A stretch of 34,087 nt of DNA. Source: BOG-1184 sp964651515. Lineage in GTDB: Bacteria; Fibrobacterota; Chitinivibrionia; Chitinivibrionales; Chitinispirillaceae. The stretch spans positions 1-34,087 of the forward strand of contig CAZYYB010000023.1 in assembly GCA_964651515.1 (NCBI GenBank), written 5' to 3'. Below the pieces are notes generated by a model that was not told the DNA's origin, did not search any database, and was given only the letters and a program-made list of their open reading frames with translations. How positions within the stretch are numbered: the stretch's first letter is position 1; the number at the start of each line of letters is the position of its first letter. Below are positions 16,314 to 24,613 of this stretch, in pieces. The position numbers were made by a program, and so were the translations under genes.

Positions 16314-16952
16314 ATGATAGTTGATGCAGCGGTCGAAACAGGAAAAAAGAACAAGGGGCTGATGACCGGTATGAGGCTTTCTCCCTATCCGCAGAGGGAA
16401 GAGGGTTTCGAGAGTGACGGCTACAACGGTACGCAGGTGGGTCACCAGAACGGCGTTGCCCGGGACTACCTGCGGTTCGCCATCCAGCGGGCGGTCGAGG
16501 GGGCCGAGAGTTACCGGAATGCGGCGCTCATGGTGGGGGGGGAGCGACGGGATCTCCTTTTCTACATGGCCGGCGTGAAGAACAAGCAGGCAATCACGCT
16601 GAAAATCATCGATCCGGATATCGGCGCATCGATTTTCGAGAGCAAGGCGAGCGGTAAGAGCGGCTCCATTTCAAACTATTTTCTCGATGTTGAGTTCAGG
16701 CCCCTCGATAATCTCGATGAGGTCTTCTTATTCCTTTATAAGGGCGAACACAAAAGTCTGGACATCTATACCAAACTTGCCCAGCTGGAAAGGGACCCCG
16801 AGGTTCGAACGCTGTTTCTCTACCTCATTCAATTGCAGACGGCGGATATTTTCCGGCTTGAAAGCGAATTTGCAAAACTCAGCAAACGGGAAGATGTCGA
16901 CATCGGAACTCCTGAGAAGCGTGAAAGAGTCTACGAGAACAGGTACGCCTGA
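16314..16952 (+). CDS. ferritin-like fold protein lacking diiron ligands
   Basis: This 212-residue protein has the helix pattern of a rubrerythrin-type four-helix bundle: a first long helix at about 50-72, a second at 78-98, a third at 133-158 and a fourth at 162-186. Glu62 or Glu65 and Glu145 stand where ligands are expected, but both ExxH motifs are missing (KNKQ in helix 2, LQTAD in helix 4). It therefore probably does not hold a diiron site. The first 45 residues are a low-similarity extension. It is divergent from the intact rubrerythrin-like gene and has a nearly perfect sigma-54 promoter. It may be a partner, scaffold or sensor in the same stress response. The fold assignment rests on pattern only. 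Confidence 0.65.
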   Translation: MIVDAAVETGKKNKGLMTGMRLSPYPQREEGFESDGYNGTQVGHQNGVARDYLRFAIQRAVEGAESYRNAALMVGGERRDLLFYMAGVKNKQAITLKIIDPDIGASIFESKASGKSGSISNYFLDVEFRPLDNLDEVFLFLYKGEHKSLDIYTKLAQLERDPEVRTLFLYLIQLQTADIFRLESEFAKLSKREDVDIGTPEKRERVYENRYA

Positions 16953-17044
16953 CCGTCGAAGCGCAAAGGAAGCGTTACCCGCCCTATCCTATTTACAATT
17001 TATGCTGCATGCCGTGCGGTGCATTTTCGTCGTGTGATTGAAAA

Positions 17045-18388
17045 CTATCCGGCCTCTTTGATATGGTGAATCTTCCGGTACAGTGAGGAAAGGGAGATGC
17101 CGAGGGCCCTGCTGGCTTTCAGCTTATCCCCCTCATACTTCTTGAGCATATTCGCGATATGGGCGTTTTCAATGTCCGAGAGCGAGTTCAAATCCTGGTA
17201 ATCGGGGAGAAGAACGGGCGTGGAGGAGGGAACGGCATCGAGCCCGGGAAATTGACGCGCCGATAGCACGCTGCCGTGCGATAAAAGAAGCGCGCGTTCG
17301 AGCATGTTCCGAAGCTCCCGGACATTACCCGGCCAGGCATATGCTTTGAGCAGGGCAATGACATCCAGGGCAAGGGGAAACTCCGAATACCCGAACCCGG
17401 CCAGTATGTGCTCGGCAAGGCCGGGAATATCCTCCACTCTTTTCCGCAGGGGTGGAATGGAAATGGGGAAAACACAGATGCGGTAGTAAAGATCCTTCCG
17501 GAACCGTCGATCCTCGGTTTCTTTCAGCAAATCGCGGTTTGTCGCGCAGATCAGGCGGAAATCGCTTTTGCGGAGAAGGTTTTCGCCGATTCTGCGAAAG
17601 GACTTCTCCTCGATCGTTTTAAGGAGCTGCGCCTGGACTTCGGCATCCATATCGCCGATTTCGTCGAGAAAGAGCGTTCCGCCGTCGGCGACCTCGATGA
17701 GGCCTTCGCGGTCCTTTATTGCGGAGGTGAACGATCCTTTGACATGGCCGAAAAGTTCGCTGCGCAGGAGTTCGCCCTTGAGGCTGGAACAGTTGAGTTC
17801 GACGAACGCCTCGGCTTTGCGCTGGCTGTTGTTATGGATCCACCGCGAGAGAACGCCCTTGCCGACGCCGGTTTCGCCCAGAAGCAGAATGACGGAATCG
17901 TTTGCCGCTGCGACCTTGGCATATTCCATGAGATCGGTTATGGCGTCGCTCAAGCCGAAAAAAGGCTCCTCTTTTTTTGCCAATCGCTGCTGCACCATGT
18001 TGCGTTTGCGCAGTATCTCGAGTTCGAGGCATTTGTTGAGGGTTGCCCGGAGTTCCGGCATTTCGACGGGCTTGGTCAGGAAGTTTTCCGCCCCGTTTTT
18101 GGTTGCCTGCACCGCCGTCGGAATGTCGTTCATCCCGGTGATGACGATTACCGGCGTATTCGGATGAATTTTTTTCAACCGGGGGAGCCATTGAAGGGCA
18201 TTGCCGTCGGGCAGCTTGAGGTCGAGAAGCACCGCGTCGAACGATTCCGCTTCGACGATCCGCGAGGCTTCCGCAAGGGTCATTGACATTTTCGTTTCAA
18301 ACCCGGCATTCACCAGAAATCGCTCATAGGCGAAGGACGATGCTTCGTCGTCCTCTACAATGAGCAGTCGCGGTTTTTTTCGAATCAT
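17045..18388 (-). CDS. NtrC-family sigma-54 response regulator
   Basis: This 447-residue protein has an N-terminal receiver (Asp13/Asp14, acceptor Asp56, Thr84, Lys106), a central AAA+ domain (Walker A GETGVGKG at 171-178, Walker B GGTLFLDEIGDM at 236-247) and a C-terminal Fis-type helix-turn-helix (KLKASRALGISLSSLYRKI). Such proteins bind upstream of -24/-12 promoters and use ATP hydrolysis to open sigma-54 polymerase. The loop that contacts sigma-54, normally GAFTGA, reads GSFTSA at 218-223; the essential Phe-Thr is kept. It is flanked by genes with sigma-54 promoter matches, which are its probable targets. Its own upstream region has no -24/-12 match. The cognate kinase is not adjacent. 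Confidence 0.95.
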   Translation of the reverse strand: MIRKKPRLLIVEDDEASSFAYERFLVNAGFETKMSMTLAEASRIVEAESFDAVLLDLKLPDGNALQWLPRLKKIHPNTPVIVITGMNDIPTAVQATKNGAENFLTKPVEMPELRATLNKCLELEILRKRNMVQQRLAKKEEPFFGLSDAITDLMEYAKVAAANDSVILLLGETGVGKGVLSRWIHNNSQRKAEAFVELNCSSLKGELLRSELFGHVKGSFTSAIKDREGLIEVADGGTLFLDEIGDMDAEVQAQLLKTIEEKSFRRIGENLLRKSDFRLICATNRDLLKETEDRRFRKDLYYRICVFPISIPPLRKRVEDIPGLAEHILAGFGYSEFPLALDVIALLKAYAWPGNVRELRNMLERALLLSHGSVLSARQFPGLDAVPSSTPVLLPDYQDLNSLSDIENAHIANMLKKYEGDKLKASRALGISLSSLYRKIHHIKEAG

Positions 18389-18553
18389 AGTTTACTTCCT
18401 GGCCATGGAAAGATGAAAAATCTAATATAATTTGTGTAATCCTGCGGGAAATCAAATTTATTCCGGAGACCGTGCGAATACGGGCTCCCCCCTTAGCCAT
18501 TCCCGAGGAACCGGTACCCCCCCGGCATTGTCACCCGAACCGCACGTCGGCGG

Positions 18554-18838
18554 TCAGGAATGAAAGGTACTGCACATGGCGCGGCCATGGATAAGTTTCA
18601 CGCTTATTCCATTGCTGATGCATTCAAAAGAGTCGTTAAACCTGCATCGAGCTATTGTGCATGCGCCGACGCAGGCCGTGAGATCGGGTTTCCCACCTTT
18701 TTTTATTGCGGACAGGAAGGTATCGCATCGGGGCTCTTTGTCGCCGACGTTGATGGCCAGCGTGTGGCACTTGCCCTCGACATTGAATGCGCACTTGCCT
18801 ATCTCACAGGCAATGATCTCTGCAAACGTGCTCTCCAT
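18554..18838 (-). CDS. Cys-rich protein with two DUF1540 repeats
   Basis: This 94-residue protein consists of two tandem copies of a Cys motif. The first is Cys11-x4-Cys16-x7-Cys24-x13-Cys38 (ending RCDTF) and the second Cys60-x4-Cys65-x7-Cys73-x15-Cys89 (ending MCSTF). This matches the DUF1540 family, whose function is unknown; the eight ordered Cys suggest metal binding, but that is inference. GGGAGAG lies ahead of the ATG. A candidate -24/-12 promoter lies 77 bases upstream at 18915-18930. The gene is followed by the NtrC-type regulator on the same strand after 165 bases. Confidence 0.82.
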   Translation of the reverse strand: MESTFAEIIACEIGKCAFNVEGKCHTLAINVGDKEPRCDTFLSAIKKGGKPDLTACVGACTIARCRFNDSFECISNGISVKLIHGRAMCSTFHS

Positions 18839-18914
18839 GGCGCTCTCCCTTGTGATGAATGAATCCCCCTCCCCTGTCTATTCGATGTAATGCCGGATAA
18901 ATGAATCGTAATTT

Positions 18915-18930
18915 AGCAATAATTGTACCC
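18915..18930 (-). promoter_or_regulatory. candidate sigma-54 promoter of the DUF1540 gene
   Basis: On the minus strand the sequence is GGGTACAATTATTGCT: GG and GC with a 10-base spacer and an intact TTGCT at -12. It has three mismatches in the -24 half. It points away from the stronger promoter at 19084. Confidence 0.5.
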
Positions 18931-19007
18931 CTGAAAATCGAAGCGGCGAGGGGGCTTTGACGTCGGCCTTTCCCTCAAAGTTCTCAATTCCGGAAGGTTT
19001 TTTCGCA

Positions 19008-19069
19008 AAACTGAAAAGGCTTGACCCGAAGGCCACTGTCGCCGTCGCCGTCCTTCCCCGTTTCAGTTT
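19008..19069. promoter_or_regulatory. possible activator site between divergent sigma-54 promoters
   Basis: AAACTGAAA at 19008-19016 and its exact complement TTTCAGTTT at 19061-19069 form a widely spaced 9-bp inverted repeat between the two divergent -24/-12 elements. The rest of 18839-19155 holds no convincing gene. Confidence 0.3.
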
Positions 19070-19083
19070 CATGCCCGCCCGCA

Positions 19084-19099
19084 TGGCATGTCTCTTGCT
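19084..19099 (+). promoter_or_regulatory. sigma-54 promoter of the DUF2934 gene
   Basis: TGGCATGTCTCTTGCT matches TGGCACGNNNNTTGCW at all but one position, the same C-to-T change as in the promoter at 16247. The leader would be about 45 nt and ends with GGAAGGAG. Confidence 0.8.
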
Positions 19100-19155
19100 C
19101 ATCTTTAACGCCTTGTCGGGTCTGCAAATCCTCTTTATCAGGGAAGGAGCTGTCT

Positions 19156-19377
19156 ATGGCATCTGCAACGGTCTCCCATGAACAAATCGCGAAAAGGGCA
19201 TTCGAACTTTATCATGCGCGCGGCGACAAGCCGGGACACGATCTCGACGACTGGCTTCAAGCGGAGAGCGAGCTCATTAAAAAGGATTCGTCGAGGTCTG
19301 CAGAATCGTATGGTTCGAAGTCCGCGGCCTCCTATCAGGCCAAGCCGCGCCGCCAGACACAGTCTTCCATGTCATGA
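19156..19377 (+). CDS. small DUF2934 family protein
   Basis: This 73-residue protein has the DUF2934 signature in its first 43 residues: HEQIAKRAFELYHARG followed by GHDLDDWLQAESEL. The last 30 residues are a Ser, Lys and Gln-rich tail. DUF2934 proteins are small and acidic to neutral in the core, without a known function, and are often found near stress genes. The start at 19156 follows GGAAGGAG, 57 bases after a nearly perfect sigma-54 promoter. A truncated dienelactone hydrolase gene begins 46 bases after the stop and could be in the same transcript. Confidence 0.83.
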   Translation: MASATVSHEQIAKRAFELYHARGDKPGHDLDDWLQAESELIKKDSSRSAESYGSKSAASYQAKPRRQTQSSMS

Positions 19378-19423
19378 ACGGTGTTCGGCGGAAGAGGCCC
19401 TGTCGCCCTGCCGGGGGACCATT

Positions 19424-19909
19424 ATGAAATGGATGATGGTGCTTATTATCGGATGTGCGAACTTGTGGGGAGCAATTATGACCAGGGAGGTGCCCTATGT
19501 GCTGAACGGCACATATCTGGCGTGGGACGAGTCGATTAAGGGAAAGCGACCCGGCATCCTTGTCTTTCATGAGTGGTGGGGGCTCAATGATTTTGCCCGG
19601 ACGCAGGCGAAACGGCTGGCTCAGATGGGGTATATCGCCTTTGCCCCCGATATGTACGGGAACGGGGATACAGCCGCGAACCAGGCCATGGCGGCGAAGA
19701 TGGCTTCCGAGGTACGCGGAACCCCGCTCATGCGGGAGCGGGCCCGGCTCGCCCTCAAGACCCTGCTTGCCCTGGACGCCGTCGATACCGGCAAAATCGC
19801 GGCCATTGGATACTGCTTCGGCGGCGACGCGCGCAGGGGAGTACCTGCAACTGTTTTTCCGGGAGATACTGCCCCTTACCCCGAGTCATTGATAAAGAAT
19901 ATTTCATAA
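19424..19909 (+). pseudogene. truncated dienelactone hydrolase family gene
   Basis: The first 134 residues are a good dienelactone hydrolase: signal-like start, HEWWGLND with Glu50, GYIAFAPDMYGNG, and the nucleophile motif GYCFGG with Cys131. The sequence then breaks off into an unrelated 27-residue tail. The catalytic Asp and His regions that should follow are missing; family members are about 230-260 residues. In another frame just downstream (about 19838-19892) the sequence reads EYLQLFFREILPL, which resembles the C-terminal helix of the family, so an internal out-of-frame deletion of roughly 80 codons is likely. As it stands the product should be inactive. Confidence 0.72.
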
Positions 19910-19960
19910 AAGCACTGCCCTGCGTTTGCCGTAATCCACTCTTTTCAAAAAGGAGTTCCT

Positions 19961-20998
19961 ATGCGTTATCGCCTGTTCGGGAAAACCGGCCTCTATGTTT
20001 CCGAGCTCTGCCTCGGGTGCATGACGTTCGGGGGAAGCAAGGGGATGTGGAAACCCATCGGAGGGCTTACCGGGCCCGAGGTGGAAAAACTGATCGGCAT
20101 GGCGCTCGATGCCGGCGTGAACTTCATCGATACCGCCGATGTCTATTCTGAAGGCGACTCGGAGCGGCTTCTCGGTGCCGCGCTTTCGGCGCTCAGCGTT
20201 CCCCGGGACAAGATTGTCCTCGCTACCAAGGTCCGCGGCAGAACCGGGGAGGGCCCCAATGAGATCGGGCTGTCGCGCGGCCATATCCTGAGCGCCGTCG
20301 ATGCGAGCCTGCAGCGGCTGAAAACCGATTACATCGATCTCTATCAAATCCATGGGGTGGATTACGATACCCCGCTGGATGAGACGCTGCGCGCTCTCGA
20401 CGCGGTCGTGCATGCGGGAAAGGTCCGGTACGTGGGGTTCTGCAACCTTCCGGCCTGGTATGCCATGAAGGCGCTGGCCCATGCCGATCACCGCTGCATG
20501 CCGCGGTTTGTGAGTGCGCAGATGTATTACTCCATCGCCGGACGCGATATCGAACGCGAAATCGTTCCGCTTGCGCAGGAAGAGGGGCTCGCCATCATGC
20601 CGTGGAGCCCGCTTGCGGGCGGTCTGCTTTCCGGCAAATTCGACCTGGAAAATCCGGGACCCGAAAATGCACGGCGCACCTCCTTCGATTTTCCACCCGT
20701 CGACCAGGTGCGTGCTAAAGCGGTGCTTGGCGTCATGCATGAGATTGCCGGTCGGATGGGTTTTTCGGTAGCCAGGGTTGCGCTTGCCTGGATGCTCACC
20801 CGCCCCTTTGTTACCAGCATAATAATCGGCGCAAAGACGGTGGAGCAGCTGACCGATAACCTCGCCGCCACCGATGTCGTGCTTTCCGCGGATGACATTG
20901 CCCGCCTCGATGAGGTAAGTGCGCTGCCGAACGAATATCCGGGGTGGATGCTCGCATGGCAGAACCGCGAGCGGCGTCCGGAAAAAGTATTTCCCTGA
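19961..20998 (+). CDS. aldo/keto reductase
   Basis: This 345-residue (beta/alpha)8 enzyme should reduce aldehydes or ketones with NADPH. The catalytic tetrad is complete: Asp57 and Tyr62 in FIDTADVYSEG, Lys90 in LATKVRG and His131 in LYQIHGVD. The nucleotide site is represented by MPWSPLAGGLLSGK and IIIGAKTVEQLTDNL. AAAAAGGAG precedes the start. The physiological substrate is unknown; the length and sequence suggest the AKR11/12-like group common in bacteria. The gene appears intact although both neighbours are broken. Confidence 0.93.
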   Translation: MRYRLFGKTGLYVSELCLGCMTFGGSKGMWKPIGGLTGPEVEKLIGMALDAGVNFIDTADVYSEGDSERLLGAALSALSVPRDKIVLATKVRGRTGEGPNEIGLSRGHILSAVDASLQRLKTDYIDLYQIHGVDYDTPLDETLRALDAVVHAGKVRYVGFCNLPAWYAMKALAHADHRCMPRFVSAQMYYSIAGRDIEREIVPLAQEEGLAIMPWSPLAGGLLSGKFDLENPGPENARRTSFDFPPVDQVRAKAVLGVMHEIAGRMGFSVARVALAWMLTRPFVTSIIIGAKTVEQLTDNLAATDVVLSADDIARLDEVSALPNEYPGWMLAWQNRERRPEKVFP

Positions 20999-21010
20999 CA
21001 GGGTGTTCTC

Positions 21011-21048
21011 AAAAAAAGCGGGGTTCGCCTCTGCAAGAAGCGAACCCC
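21011..21048 (-). terminator. intrinsic terminator for minus-strand genes
   Basis: Read on the minus strand, GGGGTTCGC and GCGAACCCC form a perfect 9-bp stem with an 11-nt loop, then GC and seven Ts. It follows the nfeD/slipin remnant and was probably the terminator of that operon. Confidence 0.85.
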
Positions 21049-21151
21049 TCAATGCGCTGCCTCGCACGGAGGCCCTCCATGGCTGACGCGCAGGTGCACA
21101 TTTATTCGCTGGTAAGCAGCTGCAAATAGCATGCCTGCCGGATGCACCGCT

Positions 21152-21559
21152 TCACTTGCCGCTCCCTCCCTCTTTTTTGGCGAAGATCGAAAGCAGATCG
21201 ATGGGGAGCGGCAGGAAAGCGATAGTACTGTGCTCGGCCGAAATCTCGCGCATGGTCTGCAGGTAGCGAAGCTGGAGCGCGACCGGCTGCGCGGCGATCG
21301 ATTCGATGAAGCTTGAGGCGAAATTCTCGAGCTTCTCCTTCATCACCGTGCCGTCCTCGTTTTCGCCCCCGTTACTTTCCATCGTCACCGGATGGGCGGC
21401 GCCGATACTCGTGCCGGGCGCCATGGCCGCGACGTCGGCGGCCATGGTGATGAAGCATCCGGCGCTCGCCGCGCTGGCTCCCGCAGGGGCGACATAGACG
21501 ATGATGGGAATCGGGGAGGCGTAGAACGCTTCGACGATCTCCAGCCTGAAGCCTGTTTT
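21152..21559 (-). pseudogene. in-frame remnant of nfeD protease fused to slipin C-terminus
   Basis: This open stretch of 135 codons begins directly after the TAG of the preceding gene, in the same frame, and has no start codon at its 5' end. The first half (SPIPIIVYVAPAGASAASAG, then MAPGTSIGAAHPV) is the ClpP-like serine protease core of NfeD/STOPP, including a candidate catalytic Ser. After FASSFIESIA it changes to VALQLRYLQTMREISAE and FLPLPIDLLSIF, the C-terminal tail of slipin/stomatin (SPFH) proteins. nfeD and slipin genes are neighbours in many genomes, so a deletion that removed the rest of nfeD and most of slipin would give this. The N-terminus of NfeD is also missing. Confidence 0.8.
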
Positions 21560-24500
21560 CTACCATCCCGGGGAGAGGTTAAAGCTGAACATACCCTGGT
21601 TCCCGGCCTGCTGGAACGGGTAGGCATAGTCGACCTCGGCGATCAACGCTCCGAAGAGGTTGAAGCGAAGTCCGACGCCGGTGCTGAAGAGCGGAATACG
21701 AGCCGTGGAGGTTCTTGACCATTGCAAAACCGGGGCGCTCTCGGCGGTCCAGGCGAGTCCCCCGTCGAAAAACGCCACGAAATCGGTCGGCAGATACCTG
21801 AAGTCGAAAAGACCGAACTGCTTCGTGCCGAGGAGCGGAAAGCGGGCCTCGCAATTCGCGACCGCTATTCTCGATCCGATGAGTCGGTTGTAGTAGGCAT
21901 TCTGGGCGCTGTCCGATCCGCTCGACGGGCCGAGCCAGTAACCGCGGATGAGCGTCGGATCGCCGAGGTACATGATATTGAAGGGATCGGATTCCGCCCC
22001 GCTGCCGTAGTACCCGACATGCAGCGCCCGGAAAGCAAGGGTAACGGGGCGCAGGAACCAGTAGTAGCGGTAGTCGGCATACACCGAGGCAAAAGTCAGG
22101 GTTCCGGTGGTCGGGGAGAGTTCGAAGTCGTAGCGCTTCCCGCTTATCGGTCCGGTAAATCCATAGTAGGAGTAATCGCCGACATAGCCGAGACTGATGT
22201 CGAAGAGGTTGAGGGGCGGGGGAGCCGGAAGGCCGTAGCTCGGGGAGGCGAGAAGGTTGCCCTGTGTATCCGAATAGTCGATCTCCTCGCTTTCGGAAAA
22301 GGTGTAGCGGGTAAAGCCGGTGGAGGCCTCGATGCGCCGGTTGGTGCTCAGCGGATACTGGGCGAACAGGCTGATATTGTCGAGATAGAGCCGGGTGGTT
22401 ACGATCGTATCGATGTTGACCGGCATGGCGACCGTGTCGAATTGCCCGCGGGTGGTGTCCACCGTCGGCAGGAATCCGGTTCCCGCGGCGATTCCTTCGT
22501 AGTATTGCGGCACATGACTTATCGAGATGCCCCAGTTGATCCGGTTGGCCTGGTTGAAATATTCGATCTGGCCGCCGAAATCCTGCACATCGCCGTCGAT
22601 CTGGAGTGCGATCATGAGCTCGTGATCGTTAAGTTCATCGCTGAACAGCATGTAGCCGCCGGCCGCGACCCCTATACCGTACCCGGCGGCATAGCCGCCG
22701 CCGCCGTAAGCCTGGCCCTCGGTCACGCTGGTGAGCTTCGGATGGTAGGGTTTGGCGATGAACGAGAGCGTATCCGGGAATCCGGAGGTGTGATCCTTGA
22801 GATATGCCGTCACGATTTTTCCGCCGGCGCACGGCGGCAGACCGGCGTTTTTGGTAAAGAGGGAGGTATCCTGGACGCAGGGGATGCCGCGGGCCATGGA
22901 GTCCGGAAGGATGTAGAGGGAGTAGGCTCCCCGCTCAAAGACATTGAAGACAATTTTTCCGGAGTTTTTCGCGATCGACAGCGCGGGTGAAACGGCGGTG
23001 AGCCCTGCCACGCCGGTCGCCACGTTCGTTACCTTGAAAAAATTGCGCGTTGCGAGCTCGTAGCGGTACACATTGGCGATGCCGTCCGGGTCGGCGATGA
23101 AATAGAGGCTCTTCCCGTCGGGCGAGAACTGCGGCGAGGTATGCAGCGCCTTATCGCCGACCGCCGCCGTGGTTATCGTTTTCGTCGCTACATTGAGGAA
23201 ACCGAGCTGCAGCGGGCGGAAGGTGAGCGAGTCGAGATTCGTCCCCGGTCCGCGGTCGGTCACGAAGGCGATGGTACTGCCGTCGGGCGACCAGGCGGGT
23301 TCGATGCTGCTGTATCCCCTTTCGGTAAGAGGCTCGGCCGATTCGTCCCCGATGCCGCAACGGTAGAGTGCACCGTACCCGTCCTTTGTGCCGAAAAAGG
23401 CGAGCGACCGGCCGTCGGGCGACCAGGAGAGCTGGTAGATCGCGTCGACGTTGCTGACCGACACCATCCGGTCCATTTTTCTGGTATCCATAGAGAAAAA
23501 GGCGATCGCATTCTTGCCTTTATCGTAGACCGCGATGGCGAACACTTTTCCGTCGGGCGACCAGGCGCCGGCGGAATTGATGTAGCTGATCTCCTCAAAA
23601 CGCTGGTCCCTGGTCGACGAGGTGAGCTTTTTCAGGATTTTGCCCGTTGCGCCGTCGGCGAGGTAGAGCTCGAAACTGAACATGTCCCGCGTCGAGAGGT
23701 AGACGAGGTACCGGCCGTCCGGGCTTAAGGAGGGCGAAAGATTGTACCCCCCCTGGCCGGTGATGAGGACCTTGCCGACTTTCGATCCGGTATCCGATGT
23801 CAACCCCTTCGAGGGGTAGGCGTTGCGCAGGGCCGCCGGCCACCCCTTTGACAGCGAGTCGAATTTGACGTGAAGCGCCGATTGGAAACCCTTGGCCCAG
23901 CCGAGCTTCAGCACCGCTTCGTAGAGGGGGGCGAGCGAAGAGTCGCCGTGCGTCCCGTCGATATACGCCCAGATGGAGTGGCCGTAACGGTAGGGGAAAT
24001 AGAGGTAGTCGTCGCCGGCTTTGGCGATCGTCGGGGCGCGGCCGTAGAGCGTTGCGTCGCGCATCCACATGGTGGTGAAGGCGTCCTCGCCCCCTATGGA
24101 GAGGTATTCGGCCATCCCTTCGACGAACCAGGTGGGAACCGACAGCGACTGGAGCGAAAGCTCCTTGTGCTGGCTGAGCGCGGCGAACTGGAAGGCGTGG
24201 ACCAGTTCGTGACCGAGCACATGATTGTCGTCGGCGTTGACTCCTGTCAAGGCCACGATGATCCGCTTGCCGAGCGGCTCGGTGACGCCCCCGACCTCCT
24301 GGGGAATGATGCCGTCGATGACGTTGGTCTGCTCGAAATCCGCCGGGCTCTCATAGAGGATGACCGGTTGGTTATGCAGGGGGAAGTGGAAGATCTTCTG
24401 GTAACGGGTATGCCAGCGTTCGAGCATCTGGGCCGCGGTGTTGGCCCGTTCCTTGATATCGCCGTAATAGTAAACGTTGAAGTGTTTGGTATACAGGACC

Positions 24501-24613
24501 TTGAAGTTGAAACTCTTGTATCGAACCTTGTTGCGTCCGAAGTACTGACCGCTCGCCGCAGATAGTAAAACAAGGATGCCCAGAGCGACGGCGAGGCCGG
24601 AGCGCATTTTCAT
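21560..24613 (-). CDS. exported metalloprotease / beta-propeller / outer-membrane barrel protein
   Basis: This 1017-residue protein has a signal peptide (about residues 1-22) and three parts. Residues 30-300 are a gluzincin peptidase domain with HELVH (His135, Glu136, His139) and EGMAEY as the third-ligand helix. Residues 300-620 hold at least five TolB/WD-like propeller blades marked by SPDG motifs. Residues 690-1017 are a barrel of the bacterial surface antigen (Omp85-like) type, with LIRGYW and a final strand ending in Trp. It should sit in the outer membrane with the protease and propeller in the periplasm or outside. The start is placed at the signal peptide. It seems complete at both ends. 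The substrate is unknown. Confidence 0.85.
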   Translation of the reverse strand: MKMRSGLAVALGILVLLSAASGQYFGRNKVRYKSFNFKVLYTKHFNVYYYGDIKERANTAAQMLERWHTRYQKIFHFPLHNQPVILYESPADFEQTNVIDGIIPQEVGGVTEPLGKRIIVALTGVNADDNHVLGHELVHAFQFAALSQHKELSLQSLSVPTWFVEGMAEYLSIGGEDAFTTMWMRDATLYGRAPTIAKAGDDYLYFPYRYGHSIWAYIDGTHGDSSLAPLYEAVLKLGWAKGFQSALHVKFDSLSKGWPAALRNAYPSKGLTSDTGSKVGKVLITGQGGYNLSPSLSPDGRYLVYLSTRDMFSFELYLADGATGKILKKLTSSTRDQRFEEISYINSAGAWSPDGKVFAIAVYDKGKNAIAFFSMDTRKMDRMVSVSNVDAIYQLSWSPDGRSLAFFGTKDGYGALYRCGIGDESAEPLTERGYSSIEPAWSPDGSTIAFVTDRGPGTNLDSLTFRPLQLGFLNVATKTITTAAVGDKALHTSPQFSPDGKSLYFIADPDGIANVYRYELATRNFFKVTNVATGVAGLTAVSPALSIAKNSGKIVFNVFERGAYSLYILPDSMARGIPCVQDTSLFTKNAGLPPCAGGKIVTAYLKDHTSGFPDTLSFIAKPYHPKLTSVTEGQAYGGGGYAAGYGIGVAAGGYMLFSDELNDHELMIALQIDGDVQDFGGQIEYFNQANRINWGISISHVPQYYEGIAAGTGFLPTVDTTRGQFDTVAMPVNIDTIVTTRLYLDNISLFAQYPLSTNRRIEASTGFTRYTFSESEEIDYSDTQGNLLASPSYGLPAPPPLNLFDISLGYVGDYSYYGFTGPISGKRYDFELSPTTGTLTFASVYADYRYYWFLRPVTLAFRALHVGYYGSGAESDPFNIMYLGDPTLIRGYWLGPSSGSDSAQNAYYNRLIGSRIAVANCEARFPLLGTKQFGLFDFRYLPTDFVAFFDGGLAWTAESAPVLQWSRTSTARIPLFSTGVGLRFNLFGALIAEVDYAYPFQQAGNQGMFSFNLSPGW

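Noticed and set aside
18878..19102. A minus-strand open frame of 74 codons between the DUF1540 and DUF2934 genes
   Set aside because: It lies across both candidate sigma-54 promoters, has no good ribosome site and no recognisable pattern.
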